A stretch of 64,000 nucleotides of DNA from Metaphire vulgaris (taxonomy: Eukaryota > Annelida > Clitellata > Crassiclitellata > Megascolecidae), in the NCBI GenBank assembly GCA_018105865.1, contig CM030849.1, positions 186,001 through 250,000 on the forward strand, given 5' to 3'. Below are positions 23,285 through 45,181 of this stretch, piece by piece. The notes beneath the pieces are model-generated. The model was not told where the DNA came from and did not search any database. It was given only the letters and a program-made list of their open reading frames with translations. Positions within the stretch are counted from its first letter, which is position 1, and each line of letters begins with the position of its first letter. Position numbers and translations under genes: made by a program.

Positions 23285-25752
23285 GGTTTGAAAATCTAGA
23301 AAATGTATAGCCACCGTTATTATATTTTGCTGTAAAGACACATTAATAGGGTGGAAAGTGGCGGATTTTTCTACTCCACTGACATCACTGCAAGGTGTTT
23401 GAAGGTTCTACGTAGAAATTTGGGTGAAATATCGACATGAATTTTGGGGTCGCCCGAAAAAAAACCATGGTCCATGGTATTTTTTCGAAATTTGAGCGAA
23501 AATTTGTGGTGTCGTAGGGCTTTCATATTTGCACCGATTGAAGCCCAGTCGATGCCTACCAGGAGTCTGGACCCACATTTGGATATCTATCAGATATTGA
23601 CTGCTTTAAAGGTATTATTATATTTTGCATCAGATATCTGACATCACTGCAAGGTGTTTGAAGGTTCTGAAAAAAACCATGGACTATAGTCCAAATTTTT
23701 TCGAAATTTGATTTGTGGTGTCGTAGCCACCTACCAGGAGTCTGGATATATTTATCAGATATCTGAAAAGGTTTGAAAATCTAGAAAATGTATAGCACCA
23801 TTAATATTTTGCAATATAGACACATTAATAGGGTGGAAAGTGGCGGATTTTTCTACTCCACTGACATCACTGCAAGGTGTTTGAAGGTTCTACGTAGAAA
23901 TTTGGGTGAAATATCGACATGAATTTTGGGGTCGCCTGAAAAAACCATGGACTATAGTCCATGGTATTTTTTCGAAATTTGAGCGAAAATTTGTGGTGTC
24001 GTAGGGCTTTCATATTTGCACCGATTGAAGCCCAGTCGATGCCTACCAGGAGTCTGGACCCACATTTTGGATATCTATCAGATATCTGACTGCTTTAAAG
24101 GTTTGAAAATCTAGAAAATGTATAGCCACCATTATTATATTTTGCAATATAGACACATTAATAGGGTGGAAAGTGGCGGATTTTTCTACTCCACTGACAT
24201 CACTGCAAGGTGTTTGAAGGTTCTACGTAGAAATTTGGGTGAAATATCGACATGAATTTTGGGGTCGCCTGAAAAAACCATGGACTATAGTCCATGGTAT
24301 TTTTTCGAAATTTGAGCGAAAATTTGTGGTGTCGTAGGGCTTTCATATTTGCACCGATTGAAGCCCAGTCGATGCCTACCAGGAGTCTGGACCCACATTT
24401 TGGATATCTATCAGATATCTGACTGCTTTAAAGGTTTGAAAATCTAGAAAATGTATAGCCACCATTATTATATTTTGCAATATAGACACATTAATAGGGT
24501 GGAAAGTGGCGGATTTTTCTACTCCACTGACATCACTGCAAGGTGTTTGAAGGTTCTACGTAGAAATTTGGGTGAAATATCGACATGAATTTTGGGGTCG
24601 CCTGAAAAAACCATGGACTATAGTCCATGGTATTTTTTCGAAATTTGAGCGAAAATTTGTGGTGTCGTAGGGCTTTCATATTTGCACCGATTGAAGCCCA
24701 GTCGATGCCTACCAGGAGTCTGGACCCACATTTTGGATATCTATCAGATATCTGACTGCTTTAAAGGTTTGAAAATCTAGAAAATGTATAGCCACCATTA
24801 TTATATTTTGCAATATAGACACATTAATAGGGTGGAAAGTGGCGGATTTTTCTACTCCACTGACATCACTGCAAGGTGTTTGAAGGTTCTACGTAGAAAT
24901 TTGGGTGAAATATCGACATGAATTTTGGGGTCGCCCGAAAAAAAACCATGGACTATAGTCCATGGTATTTTTTCGAAATTTGAGCGAAAATTTGTGGTGT
25001 CGTAGGGCTTTCATATTTGCACCGATTGAAGCCCAGTCGATGCCTACCAGGAGTCTGGACCCACATTTTGGATATCTATCAGATATCTGACTGCTTTAAA
25101 GGTTTGAAAATCTAGAAAATGTATAGCCACCATTATTATATTTTGCAATATAGACACATTAATAGGGTGGAAAGTGGCGGATTTTTCTACTCCACTGACA
25201 TCACTGCAAGGTGTTTGAAGGTTCTACGTAGAAATTTGGGTGAAATATCGACATGAATTTTGGGGTCGCCCGAAAAAAAACCATGGACTATAGTCCATGG
25301 TATTTTTTCGAAATTTGAGCGAAAATTTGTGGTGTCGTAGGGCTTTCATATTTGCACCGATTGAAGCCCAGTCGATGCCTACCAGGAGTCTGGACCCACA
25401 TTTTGGATATCTATCAGATATCTGACTGCTTTAAAGGTTTGAAAATCTAGAAAATGTATAGCCACCATTATTATATTTTGCAATATAGACACATTAATAG
25501 GGTGGAAAGTGGCGGATTTTTCTACTCCACTGACATCACTGCAAGGTGTTTGAAGGTTCTACGTAGAAATTTGGGTGAAATATCGACATGAATTTTGGGG
25601 TCGCCCCATGGTATTTTTTTTTCTGTCGTTGATTGAAGCCCAGCCTACCAGGAGTCTGAGATGGGCTTTCATATTTGCACCGATTGAAGCGCCATTTGGA
25701 CCCACATTTTGGATATCTATCAGATATCTGACTGCTTTAAAGGTTTGAAAAT
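23273..25752. repeat. Tandem satellite, 333-335 bp unit
   Basis: The marker ATAGGGTGG recurs at 23346, 23828, 24161, 24494, 24827, 25162 and 25497, giving intervals of 333, 333, 333, 335 and 335 bp after an irregular first unit (482 bp, holding a partial extra copy). The two-base changes come from an A run in CCCGAAAAAAAACC versus CCTGAAAAAACC. Each unit holds the palindrome CCATGGACTATAGTCCATGG and the phrase GACTGCTTTAAAGG. The last unit is scrambled from about 25605. Copies are nearly identical, so expansion is recent. Confidence 0.95.
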
Positions 25753-25778
25753 CTATAAAATGTAGGCCTATAGCAAGG

Positions 25779-26361
25779 ATGTAGCCAGGATTTTAGGTGA
25801 AGGGCTTTCGCCCAAAATTCACTTCCCTCCCTTTCTTTTGAGCCCGGAACGCCATTTGGGTTTAAATTCATTGGGGGGGCAGACTTGGAGGTTTGAGTGG
25901 CCCAAGCACATGCCTAGTTACTTCCCCGCCTAAATGTTATTATAACCATATGTATCGTCAAATGTTTTTGACAAAGTGTATTTGTGGTAGGCTAATGCCT
26001 GATTATTCTTTAGACTACGGCCTAGAGGCTTGCAGATTTGTGGTCGCTCGGGGCCAGGTCCGTCGTAAGTGGGGCTGCACCCCTGGAAGCAGTGGCTTTT
26101 TTGAAGACACGAGAAAGGAAATGCGATGACTTTTTTTCTTGTCAGGTATTTTATTATAGGCCCCTAAACGATTTTTAGCTATGACCCTGAAAGAAAGCAC
26201 CCCTGCCAAAAAAGGCAAAAATTCGTCCCGACGTGCCTGCCCGGGCCAAGTCGTTAGAAATAGCTGACGACCGAAGAATTTCTGGTGCAAAGTCTGGTCG
26301 CAGAGTCAAATTTGAAGCCCCAATCTCAGGGCCACCGCCCCCCCCCCATCTGCACGCCACT
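25779..26361. mobile_element. Possible hAT-like element, degraded
   Basis: The left end GATGTAGCCAGG and right end GCACGCCACTG are near matches to CAGTGGCGTAGCCAGG termini. No flanking duplication was found, and the inside may contain more than one element. Confidence 0.35.
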
Positions 26362-26450
26362 GTTACGGCCATGAATATATTGTTTTACTTCTGAAAATCA
26401 ACGAAGGTTCTCTGTCTGTCCGTGTCTTTTTCTTCTGATGCTGCTTCCAG

Positions 26451-26628
26451 GTGTAGTAATGAAGAATGGTTGTCTCCTGCATTTGTCTTCAAAGAGACGA
26501 ATTGCGCTGAAGACGATGTTTTTCTTCCATCAAAACTTCAAATAATTATTATGAATCTAAAACCTAATGATAGTGGCATCTATCGAATGAAAGACTGTCA
26601 AGAAGCATATGGCTTATTAATCCTCTGA
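26451..26628 (+). other. Orphan Ig-like exon ending in stop
   Basis: After a good acceptor (CTGCTTCCAG) one frame reads CSNEEWLSPAFVFKETNC and then IIIMNLKPNDSGIYRMKDC, closing at AYGLLIL and TGA. NLKPNDSGIYR followed by Cys is the F-strand pattern of immunoglobulin domains. There is no donor before the stop in this frame. It could be the last exon of a short secreted form, a dead exon of receptor D's ancestral ectodomain, or a part of D read with a missed base. Confidence 0.4.
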
Positions 26629-26989
26629 CTGAGCATTTTGTCTGTGGAAGGTAGGCTAGTTCATTTGGCGCTTCAGCCGACAGTATACAAGGTCACCAAA
26701 ACGGGCAAACAAGGTCTCAGTCGTCGAAATTTTGAGCAAAATATTACAATTACTACTGAGTGATCAAAACCTGTAGGCCTAATACAAGGCAGATGACTGG
26801 TAATGTTGCATGAATGTATTTTACCCGTTGATTTACTATTAGGCCTATTATTTTATGACTTCAATCTTCTGTTGTAAATTTTCCGTGGAGGTTTAATTCA
26901 GTTACTGTGCTAATTAAGTGATAGTGTTTATTATAGTTCTGATAAATATGGTTGGCATTGAATTTACCGGTTCTTAGTTTTGCGGTTAG

Positions 26990-27423
26990 CAGGGGCGCAG
27001 CTAGGGTGTCCGGCGCCCGGGGACAAAGCATACTGATGACGCCCCCTCAACTCCACGAAAATCATAAGTAAAATAAGGGCGCCGTTCTGCCCATTTTGGC
27101 GCCCCTTCATTCTTCATTCAACTTCGCGAATACCCTGACAAGCATAAAAACGGTCATCACCCATAGCGGAACATCCTACCTTAAACAAATTTTGGCGTCC
27201 CCCACCTCGGCGCCCAAGGACATTTGTACCCAGTGTTTAATCTAGACTCCTGGGGAACTGACAAAGCCAGGGGAATTATGCTAGGGGGCTGCTGTTAGTT
27301 TATGTAGTATGCCAAAATTTCCAGAGGGAATTTGAAATTTTCGGGGGAAAGGGCAATTTCCCCCGGAAACGGCCTAGATTAAACCCTGTCTGTAGCCCCT
27401 GCACCTCCCTAGATCCGCCTCTG
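26990..27423. mobile_element. hAT-like MITE with perfect 8-bp duplication
   Basis: Starts CAGGGGCGCAGCTAGGG and ends CCCTAGATCCGCCTCTG. Exact duplication GCGGTTAG at 26982-26989 and 27424-27431. It contains a second element at 27231-27388. Confidence 0.82.
27231..27388. mobile_element. hAT-like MITE (CAGTGTTTAAT type), nested
   Basis: Starts CAGTGTTTAATCTAGACTCC and ends GGCCTAGATTAAACCCTG. Lies wholly within the element at 26990-27423. Confidence 0.65.
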
Positions 27424-27872
27424 GCGGTTAGGCACTGGCATAACTGATAACAACTTATTTAATTTAACTCTGATTTAATCGCAGGTTTTGTATTTTTCAA
27501 TCCGCTTTCCTGTCGTTCGGGGCTTATCTAGGCCTACGCCTATTGGCCTTAGGCCTACGCAGCCTTTGCGACGAACGACTCATTTGACCATTTCTAATGT
27601 TTAGTACAAACAGGAGAAAAGCGATTTTACTGGCGGTCGACTGTGCTGTTTGTCTCTGAGCAACTTTCACTTTTTGTGTTGATGTCAAAGAGAGAAAGGA
27701 AAAGTTAAAGGAACAAATGTAGAGCGCTATTAGTCTGTGCTTCCTGTTTTGTTCGAGTTTGGCCTGAATCCGAAACAGCATTAGAAAGCATTATTCATCA
27801 CCATCACCACATGCAGGAAAACAGCGGATAGGCAATTGAAGGTTAAGAATATTGTCAGTTTAAGTTAGCAAA

Positions 27873-30800
27873 ATGAGCACATATGGAGATCCAATGTAAG
27901 TTTTTTCTCTCTCTCAATCATTATTGTTTATAGAAGTTTAGGAAATGTAAATAACCGAAAATGGCAGTTAACTTCCCGATGAATAAAGATTTAGAAAAAC
28001 TTGGGATCTGTAACTCAGAAGCAAGCGTTAAGAATTTTTAACGTTTGTCAGGTGAAAGAAATGTGGGAAATTACTGTTTGTTTTAAGTCAGGAATCACTT
28101 TCAATCAGTGTCACTGTCTAACGTATTTGCTGACCGACTGACTTTGATGTTTTGGAACAGTTTGGACGAGGTGGGAGTGACAGTTGAAACAGTAAACGGA
28201 TTCAAAAGTTATCTCGGAAAATTAGCTTTTTGAATGTGGAGAGTTACTAGTGCTTTTCACACAGGCTTACTTAGCCTCCTAAACCTCTTTAAATCATATT
28301 ATTATTATTAATATTATTATAAATTTACGTTTGCCAGAAATGCAGCTTTCTTTGTTTGCTCTTACAGAGTGAATGCAACAACTCTCACTTCATCTGTCTC
28401 AACCTCGCATTCTCAACTTACAGACACTTCGCACTCCTCGCATGCCACTTCAACTGATCTAAATGCAACTTCTCAGCATTTGTATCTCAACAGCACAACT
28501 ACTTTTTCAGACTCTAGTTCCAGAATAACGACAGAAAGTATTCGTAGTGGTAATAGTAAGTACCAGACACAGTTCAACGAGTGCGTCTTCTTACTGGGGA
28601 CTTGCTAACCGCAAATTTTGCTCGAATTGAATCAGTGAATGATACGTGTAAAATGTTCTTAACATATTCGAATGCAATAAGATAAAGGTAGTCCCATACT
28701 CGAACAAGCGTTGGGTACTAGGCATTAGCGTCGCCACGGGGGGGGGGCAAATGGAGGCAACTGCCCCCCCACCTGCCTCAGACCACCTACCAGATTCGCG
28801 CAAATGCAGTGAACGTTTTCTGTGGAGGGGTGAGTAAGGAATCTGACATGCTAGACCATTTTGCCCCCCCCCCAACCAAAAATTCCTGACGACGCCACTG
28901 GTACTAGGCAAGCAGCAACGCAGGTGGCTTACGCCATTAATCAAGAGTAGGCTACAGTAGTTTGCCAATGCTTTCTCTGGACCCGCGCTTTACCTTCGCA
29001 GCTTAACGCTGATACCAATTTAATTTATCTACGCATGAGCGCTGAACGGCTTGGTTGGCCGCCGGCACCACGACTAAGTTCCAGGATGGTCACCCATCCA
29101 AGTACTAACCGCGCTTAACTTCGGTGTTCTGGCGGGAACCGGTTGCACAACGCCATTTCGAATACAATAGCACCAGATGTTTCACTAAATTTGGTGCAAT
29201 AAACTTCTATGGCGCCACTATGTCTGAAAAAACTAAGATAGAAACATCATCGTCATAACAACAGGCGGTCAGAAGTTTAACAGCCAAAAACTTGATCTCT
29301 GAAGTGCTTCTGGAGACGATTTGATTGCCTATGGTAGCAATCTAAGGAACATTAGACACCCGACTTTATCTTTGCAGCCCATGTGACCGCTATAAGCATA
29401 GTTTTACTTTACAAAGATTCCAAACTATTCAAATCGATCTGCTTCTGGATTCGTTTTCGAAGTTTCGCAGGTCCCTCCCTATACTCCTTACATTGTCTGA
29501 CATTGTATTCAGTTGGAATTGTTTCCTTTAATACTGTAATTAGGCGAGTGGTTCCCAAACTCTTCAAATAGAGGTCCATGGTATACTATTTTCGGTTCAT
29601 ATTAAGTGGGCCACAGTATTTAAAAAATCTCTAAAATACGGACGATCCGGGTTCTTATGATGAAAAATCATTTCAATACACATCATCATCATCATCATTC
29701 CCATAGGCGGATTTTATTAAAGGCTAGGGAGGCTTAAGCCTACCCAACTAATCCCACCAAAACAAAAAAATTGTTTTTCCATCAACACCAGGTCTGGCGC
29801 GTGCTGGACGGCACCCCCCCCATGCTAGCCTACCCAAATATTAAACTGTAAATCCGCCTATGGTCATTCCTCTCCATGAGCGCAATCCCCTTTGGTGTCT
29901 ATTGCAATTTGAGTTCTACCCCCACCTCTATTCGTCTGTCTTGTGTGGCTTTGTAAGCTTCATAGTGTTTAATCTAAGGGAATCTAAATGTCCATAAAAT
30001 TCTAAAAGTCATGTAATATCATTCAGTAACTTTCATAAATCAAGATAAAATTATTTGCATTTTCGTCGTTGTCTTCCTAGAACCTCCCACAGCAACTGTT
30101 CTCGGCCTATTCTTTGCTATCGTCATCTGCGTGGCTGTGGTCGCCATCTACTTGTACGTCAGAAATAGAAGAAAGAAAAGGTAAAAGCATTACATTCTGA
30201 GCACAACAAAATGCATTCACTCAAAATGAGAACGGAGGTGACTTTTGCGTACTTACTTGATGAGCTCATGTTGCCTTTGACAGAGTCTATTGAAAATTCC
30301 TGATATTCCATTTATGCTTTAATGGAACAAATTGTTTCCAACCACTTCTTTCCAAATACTATTCAATTAGTGGCGTAGCGAGGGTTCCAGAATAGGGGGG
30401 CATCAACATTTTCGGACGATAGTCTCCGGGAGCTTAAAAAGGTCACGGTGAAAAAATTCTACACAAAATTCACTAATTCTCTTCAATCTAACTACCCTCC
30501 AAGTTTCTCAAAGTTTCTGCGCAAACCACAGGAGTAGCCACAGCCAGAATATGGGGCAGACGACCAGTGCTGTTAACCCCTTAACTGTGTACAGTGTATT
30601 TAACTGTAATTCAATGCAAAATGGACGGATATATCCGGGATACCCAGTTAAAGGGTTATGATTCAGTTTCTGACAGAGACTTTGTGCCAATGACATCTGT
30701 ATATATGCTGTTCTTGTGGTTTCAGTTCAGTAATTTTGGACAAGTCGATTGTCCGTTAAGTGAGTGACCGAGTGAGACAAACGAGAACCATTTCACCAAC

Positions 30801-31389
30801 TTCCCACAATGCACTGGTCGTATCAATGTAATGCCTGGCTCTACAGATATCTCCATCGGTTGCGTTAAACCATGGGTGGGATTCAGTTAGAAAATAAGTC
30901 ACGGTCTAAGAAATTTTGTAATGTATTACGGTGGGTAATTGGGTCAAGTAGCCCTATTGCCAGCATGGGTTGGGTTTGAGATGTAGCCTGAGTTGGGTTC
31001 TAAAAAATGGACCTACGGATATCTAGAAATTTCGTCTTACTTACTTACTTACTTACTTATCTATGACTGAATCTCTATGCTGTGTTTTTACTGGAACAGG
31101 AAGAACCTGGAGAGGATGGAACTTAGAGGAAGAGATGGAGGAGGAGTAGAAAGAGGAGTAGGCGAAGTCGTCGTCAAGGAGACCGTCTATTCGGATGTGG
31201 TTCGTGCCATCGACTTAGAAGAAGTTGCTGCTGCCATTGACAAAGAAACTCACTACATTACCATAGATTTCGATTCCAACGGAAGACTCGAAGAGAGGAG
31301 GAGGAGGAGGAGGAGGAGGAGGAGGAGGAGACCACTCTGCTGGAAACATCCATCAGAGAACAATCTGATAACACACAACTGTAATAATA

Positions 31390-31430
<41 letters not shown>

Positions 31431-31493
31431 ATAAGTAGATGTAGTGGAAAAGAGTTCAAACCAAATCTCTTGAATGTAAATACTATTAATTAA
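27873..31493 (+). CDS. Receptor D: mucin-like stalk, TM, tyrosine tail
   Basis: Proposed exons: 27873-27895 (ATG, seven codons), 28368-28555 (Ser/Thr-rich, several N-glycosylation sites such as NATT and NSTT), 30081-30180 (TM, VLGLFFAIVICVAVVAIYLY, then RNRRKKR) and 31100-31493 (tail). They sum to 705 nt, exactly 235 codons, with phases 2, 1 and 2. The first exon is uncertain: it gives no signal peptide, and a longer gene using upstream exons, such as the Ig-like one at 26451, is possible. The tail carries ETVYSDVV and, 21 residues on, THYITIDFD, the same two-tyrosine arrangement as receptors A-C. It then runs into twelve arginines and a QTDR repeat, encoded by AGG and GACA microsatellites, so the C-terminus appears newly extended. 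Probably a surface receptor of the same signalling family with a reduced ectodomain. Confidence 0.6.
28249..28300 (-). repeat. Family H hairpin
   Basis: AGTGCTTTTCACACAGGC ... CTAAACCTCTTTAAATCATA followed by an ATT microsatellite; a copy of the hairpin family in the first intron of receptor D. Confidence 0.65.
28723..28900. mobile_element. hAT-like MITE with perfect 8-bp duplication
   Basis: Left end CATTAGCGTCGCCACGG, right end CCTGACGACGCCACTG, with exact GTACTAGG at 28715-28722 and 28901-28908. The perfect duplication suggests a recent insertion although the left end has mutated. Confidence 0.8.
29063..29155 (-). other. 5S rRNA-derived sequence (pseudogene or 5S-type SINE head)
   Basis: The minus strand contains CACCGAAGTTAAGC and then GGTTAGTACTTGGATGGGTG, hallmark segments of animal 5S rRNA including its internal promoter region. 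About ten bases normally found between them are missing, and the 3' part (CCATCCTGGAACTTAGTCG) is altered. So it is not a functional 5S gene. It could be a 5S pseudogene or the head of a 5S-derived SINE. Confidence 0.7.
29702..29862. mobile_element. MITE (CATAGGCGGATTT type)
   Basis: Starts CATAGGCGGATTTTATTAA and ends TAAATCCGCCTATG. Flanking ATCATTCC and GTCATTCC match 7/8, fitting an 8-bp hAT-type duplication. Confidence 0.72.
30573..30659. mobile_element. piggyBac-like MITE, copy 2
   Basis: Ends TTAACCCCTTAACTG and CAGTTAAAGGGTTAT, inner GGACGGATATATCCGGG; inverted relative to the copy at 12802-12881. The right TTAA has mutated to TTAT. Confidence 0.65.
31016..31065 (+). repeat. SINE/LINE 3' tail with CTTA repeats
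   Basis: ATATCTAGAAATTTCGTC followed by tandem TTAC. The same tail (GAAATTTCGTCTTACTTAC) occurs at 52826-52866, and weaker forms at 3491-3530 and 33932-33976, so several elements share one 3' end. Confidence 0.6.
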
Positions 31494-32843
31494 TATCGCA
31501 GTATGTGATCTCCATTGTTCACGTTAAACTCCAGTTGACGTTACCCTCCCCCGCCTCACCTCAATTCCACGATAGTTAAATATATCGTGTTACATTATTC
31601 GGGTTTCGTTGTACTTTTCTCACGGCACGTGAAACAAAATGACTGGTGTATTATTTTATTTATTCATTACATTTTTGTGCTATAGATTGGTTGATAGATG
31701 GAATGAATTGGATGAGAAGACAGTAATGGCTACTATTGTAAATGTTTTACACTGTACAAATAAACCTAAGTACTAAAGATGCTAAATATACATTAACTCG
31801 AAGACAGAGTTTTGTAGAAGTTATACAGTAACTGAATGAATCTTGTATGTACAAAAGTGGATTTCGAAGCAAAACAAAGTTTAAGGCTTTTTTTAAACAG
31901 TGCAATCACAACCAAGAACACCAATACTGTATTTTTCACTAATGATATTATTCTAGGATTGAAGTATTACATTTTAATGATTTTATTGCCAATTTTATAG
32001 CTAAATATGAAACTCGACAATAAGCTCGGTGGTTTTTAAAATTTTCATAGAATTCATGATTCTAAACATTCCTTCCTTCCGTCGTCCCTTCCTTTCTTCC
32101 ATCCTTTTTTCAATCCTTCCTTCATTCCATTCTAAAATTATTATTGAATTTTCTTTAAAAAAACGGATGATGTTATAGGCATCATTATATAATGGCGCTA
32201 TAGATTTGATTGACTGATTGGTTCATATAAAGGAGAGAATCGGAATTACACTATATTTTGCTTTGTGTCAAAAATGAGTAATCTTTTAAATCTTTTCGAA
32301 TAAAATTGAGACGGACAATATTGCCAATCCTTGCACGATTTTATGCAGTGATGATGGAGAATCAAGAAAATCTGATTCTAACTCGAGTGTTTCATCACTC
32401 TGCTGAAACTTCGGCATCTCTATACGCAGCTACCGTAACAATAGCCCTTCCATTGGTTAAAGTCATGCAGAGAATCGATTTTATAATAATATTTCTGTCG
32501 TCTATAATACTTGTGATATAAGGAACCAGTTATCTTAAGACACGGTTCATCCCGCCATCGACTTTGTGGCCATTTCAATCGATGGCAGGGAGAAATCTGT
32601 TTTGTTGATGTATTGCAAAGGCTCATTGGAAATTCAGGCCCATTTTAAAAACTTGACAGTTATCATTCAGTCTTGCATCGGTACCAATCGCCGTTGCAAA
32701 CACAGCCCATCGCACGCTTCTTCTTTAGCGCCTCAACTGCAACAACATCCCCATATTTTGCCATAACGCTATTGCATATTGCATAGGCTCATTGGAAATT
32801 CGTCTAGAAAACTTGTGATACAAGGAACCAGTTATCTCAAGAC

Positions 32844-33000
32844 CAGTGTTTATTCTAGGCCTTCTCTGGAAGGATTTCCCCAAGTTTGAATTCCCCCCCA
32901 CAAATTTTGACATTTTGGCAAGTAGTACGATCTCCCCAATGTCTGTTCAACCCAACAAATTTTAACCCCCCAATGTCTGGGTGGCTAGAATAAACACTGT
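32844..33000. mobile_element. hAT-like MITE (CAGTGTTTATT type)
   Basis: Starts CAGTGTTTATTCTAGGCC and ends GGCTAGAATAAACACTG. Flanks TCTCAAGAC and TCTCAATAC are near-duplicates. Confidence 0.68.
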
Positions 33001-34040
33001 CTCAATACACCGTTAGTCTCGCCACCAACTCTGCCTAAAATCGTAAATTCGATGAAAATTGACAAACCACCCAATCTATTGTCGACAGTTCCCTCCCCAT
33101 CAAAGTATGCTGGTCGTCGACTGAGTACTGATACTTGTTTCTCATTCGTTTTCGATTAACTCAGAACGGAAGTACCTGAGGAGGCAGATTACCTCTTTCG
33201 ATGCGCATGAAATCTGATTCCGACATCGGTTGTTTTCTCTTTCTTCTGACGCTCTGTACCCCGTGCGAAAAACAACCGCGCTGTAGGCGATGATTTAGAG
33301 AAAACTGCACGCCATAAAGGACGAAATACACAACAAGAGTCTAACAGCATCCTAGAATTAAATTATCGCTAGAACGAATCTATGTTATGTCTGAGAGTGA
33401 ACCCAGTTTCCGCCATTTTGTTAAGTGTGATCGCATCACTGTAAGATTCACAAAAGAGGTCGGAATAGAGTTATTAGCTTAAATAGAAGCAGGGACTTAT
33501 ATTAGAAATTGTACTGTTATTTCGTCAGTAGTCATCGTTCAAAACAGCAAAGATGGCGGACAATTGACTGCAACGTTCCTCTGAATTTGCCATAGAGAGA
33601 CCACTTCCATTTAGCATTAATTTCTCTGTTGAAACAGTCTAATTATAAACTGCAGCATTGCCTCCGTAGGCTGCCACTTAAACTGAATCTCAATGGACGC
33701 TTTAGGGAAACAGATTAACAGCGCCAATTATAGACTGGAGCATTGCCACTCTAAATCGCAGATCAATCGCAGATCAGAGCATATATATATATATACGCCG
33801 GATCTTAGTGCAGCAGCTCGATGCGTCGATGCCAGAATGAATTAACTTAGCTTGCTCAATCGATTTATATTCTAAAGTGACACATATGAACTAAATTCAA
33901 AAGTACTTTCACAGTTGATACACGGTACTGTCTGTAAAAGCGCTACATAAATTCAAGAGATCTTACTGACTTACACAATCTTTATATGCAAACGACTAAA
34001 TACAAAACTTTAAACTTTGAAGACAGTCAATGACTCAATA

Positions 34041-34089
34041 TAGACCGGGAATCGAACCACCAACGCAAAAGGCTGGATTCCTAACCACG

Positions 34090-34092
<3 letters not shown>
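34041..34092 (-). repeat. tRNA-like SINE fragment
   Basis: The minus strand reads GTGGTTAGGAATCCAGCC and then GGTGGTTCGATTCCCGG, the anticodon-arm and T-arm pattern of a tRNA with a B box. No complete acceptor stem was found, so it is treated as tRNA-derived repeat rather than a tRNA gene. Confidence 0.45.
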
Positions 34093-34125
<33 letters not shown>

Positions 34126-34268
34126 GACATTATTTACACACGAAAGCTATCACAAGCGCCGCTGAGTTTGCGCAACAGATTACACCAATAGACCTTCTCC
34201 TCCTCCTCCTCATCCTCCTAAAGCTTCTGGAGCTGTTAAGCTGTGCATAGAACAGTCGGAACATGAAG

Positions 34269-34270
<2 letters not shown>

Positions 34271-34314
<44 letters not shown>

Positions 34315-34477
34315 GTCTCTACGTGTCTCTGTCCGTCTCTCTCCTTTGTCTAGTATAATAGAGGATTCTCTGTCATTTCGACGGAAACTGGCGTCTCAAT
34401 CGCCAGATGGCATCGTCAGTCGTCGTCGTCGTCGTTATCTGCGTCAGCGCCGAAGATAAGAAGAGATCCTATCGCCG

Positions 34478-34517
<40 letters not shown>

Positions 34518-34518
34518 G
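34271..34518. promoter_or_regulatory. Upstream region of CNG channel with CT and TTG repeats
   Basis: CT repeats (34271-34311) and twelve or so TTG repeats (34480-34517) end directly at the ATG chosen for the channel. This may be 5' UTR; no promoter element is recognisable. Confidence 0.3.
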
Positions 34519-44103
<9,585 letters not shown>

Positions 44104-45145
44104 ACGACGAAGACATCTGGCGACGGAAGGCAGAACAACTACAGGCCTCTGAGAAGGAGAGAAGAGGAGGAGGAGGACCGATGGAGAGAGATTCAGCTAC
44201 AGAGAAAGACAGAGTCCCAGAAGAAAGAGAGAACAGGGAGGAGGAGGGGGAGGAGGAGGAGGAGGAGGATGGAAAAGACTGGGCGAGAAAACCGCCGTCG
44301 CCTCTGTTTGTTTGATTTTTCCGATATTAAATTAAATCATTAAATTAATTTTTTCTAATAAATTCCAATTTCTGCCTATTTCTCGAGTTGGTTCTGCCGT
44401 CTGGAAAAAGAGAATATATATATAAGGAGAAATATTTAAAGGTAGAATGTGATTCCAGTCTAAAAGTAAGATCACACTATCAAAACAACCCAGGAATATG
44501 ACAATTGGATATAACCACACACTATATAACCACACAACCACACGATATAACCACATGTCATAATCCATTACTGAACTGACATTAGATCAAATCTAAACAC
44601 ACATTCAGAAGCATTGTTCTGCAAATAATCAATTAAATTTCAAACATTTTATATTAGAAATTAGTAGAACCATAGCATTCATTGTACTTATGTACCTTTA
44701 TACCTATCATGAAGACTCTCTTTTCTGCCTCCCTACCTATCCACGTAACTACTCGCCTCAAAAGAGGTCCACATTGCAATGTCTATTGTCTAACCGTTAA
44801 CAGTAAGCTTTGCTTTATCTATCTGGCGTCTACAACCGTCAAATAAGTGCAGAATAAATGCAACCACATACAACTCCACAGCAATCGACAACGACATGCC
44901 TCCCCCTCCCTCTCTCCCTCCTCCCCTCCTTCTCTGATAAGCACAGGCGGATGTAGCACCACAAACGAACGAAGAGAAACATACCAATGGAATTCATATG
45001 GCACAAGCATCAGCTACTTCTCCCCTCCCCAAACACGTGACATCAGTTTCATATTTATCAAGACGCCGTGCAAAGAAAAACTTAAACCAGTTTTTGTTGG
45101 ATGTCACAGTATCTGTCTTTGTCTGTCTGTCTTTGTATCTGTCTG

Positions 45146-45181
<36 letters not shown>

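Larger units (their letters stand above)
31494..34270. other. Intergenic, no gene recognised
   Basis: No coding exon supported between receptor D and the CNG channel. It holds a local duplication (GGAACCAGTTATCT at about 32521 and 32823, with CTCATTGGAAATTC at 32612 and 32788), the MITE at 32844-33000, CA repeats at 34092-34122 and CT repeats at 34271-34311. Confidence 0.6.

Noticed and set aside
29063..29155. Functional 5S rRNA gene
   Set aside because: Internal deletion of about ten bases and altered 3' arm; no clear T-run terminator.
34041..34092. Functional tRNA gene
   Set aside because: Only the anticodon-arm and T-arm pattern is seen. No paired acceptor stem could be drawn.
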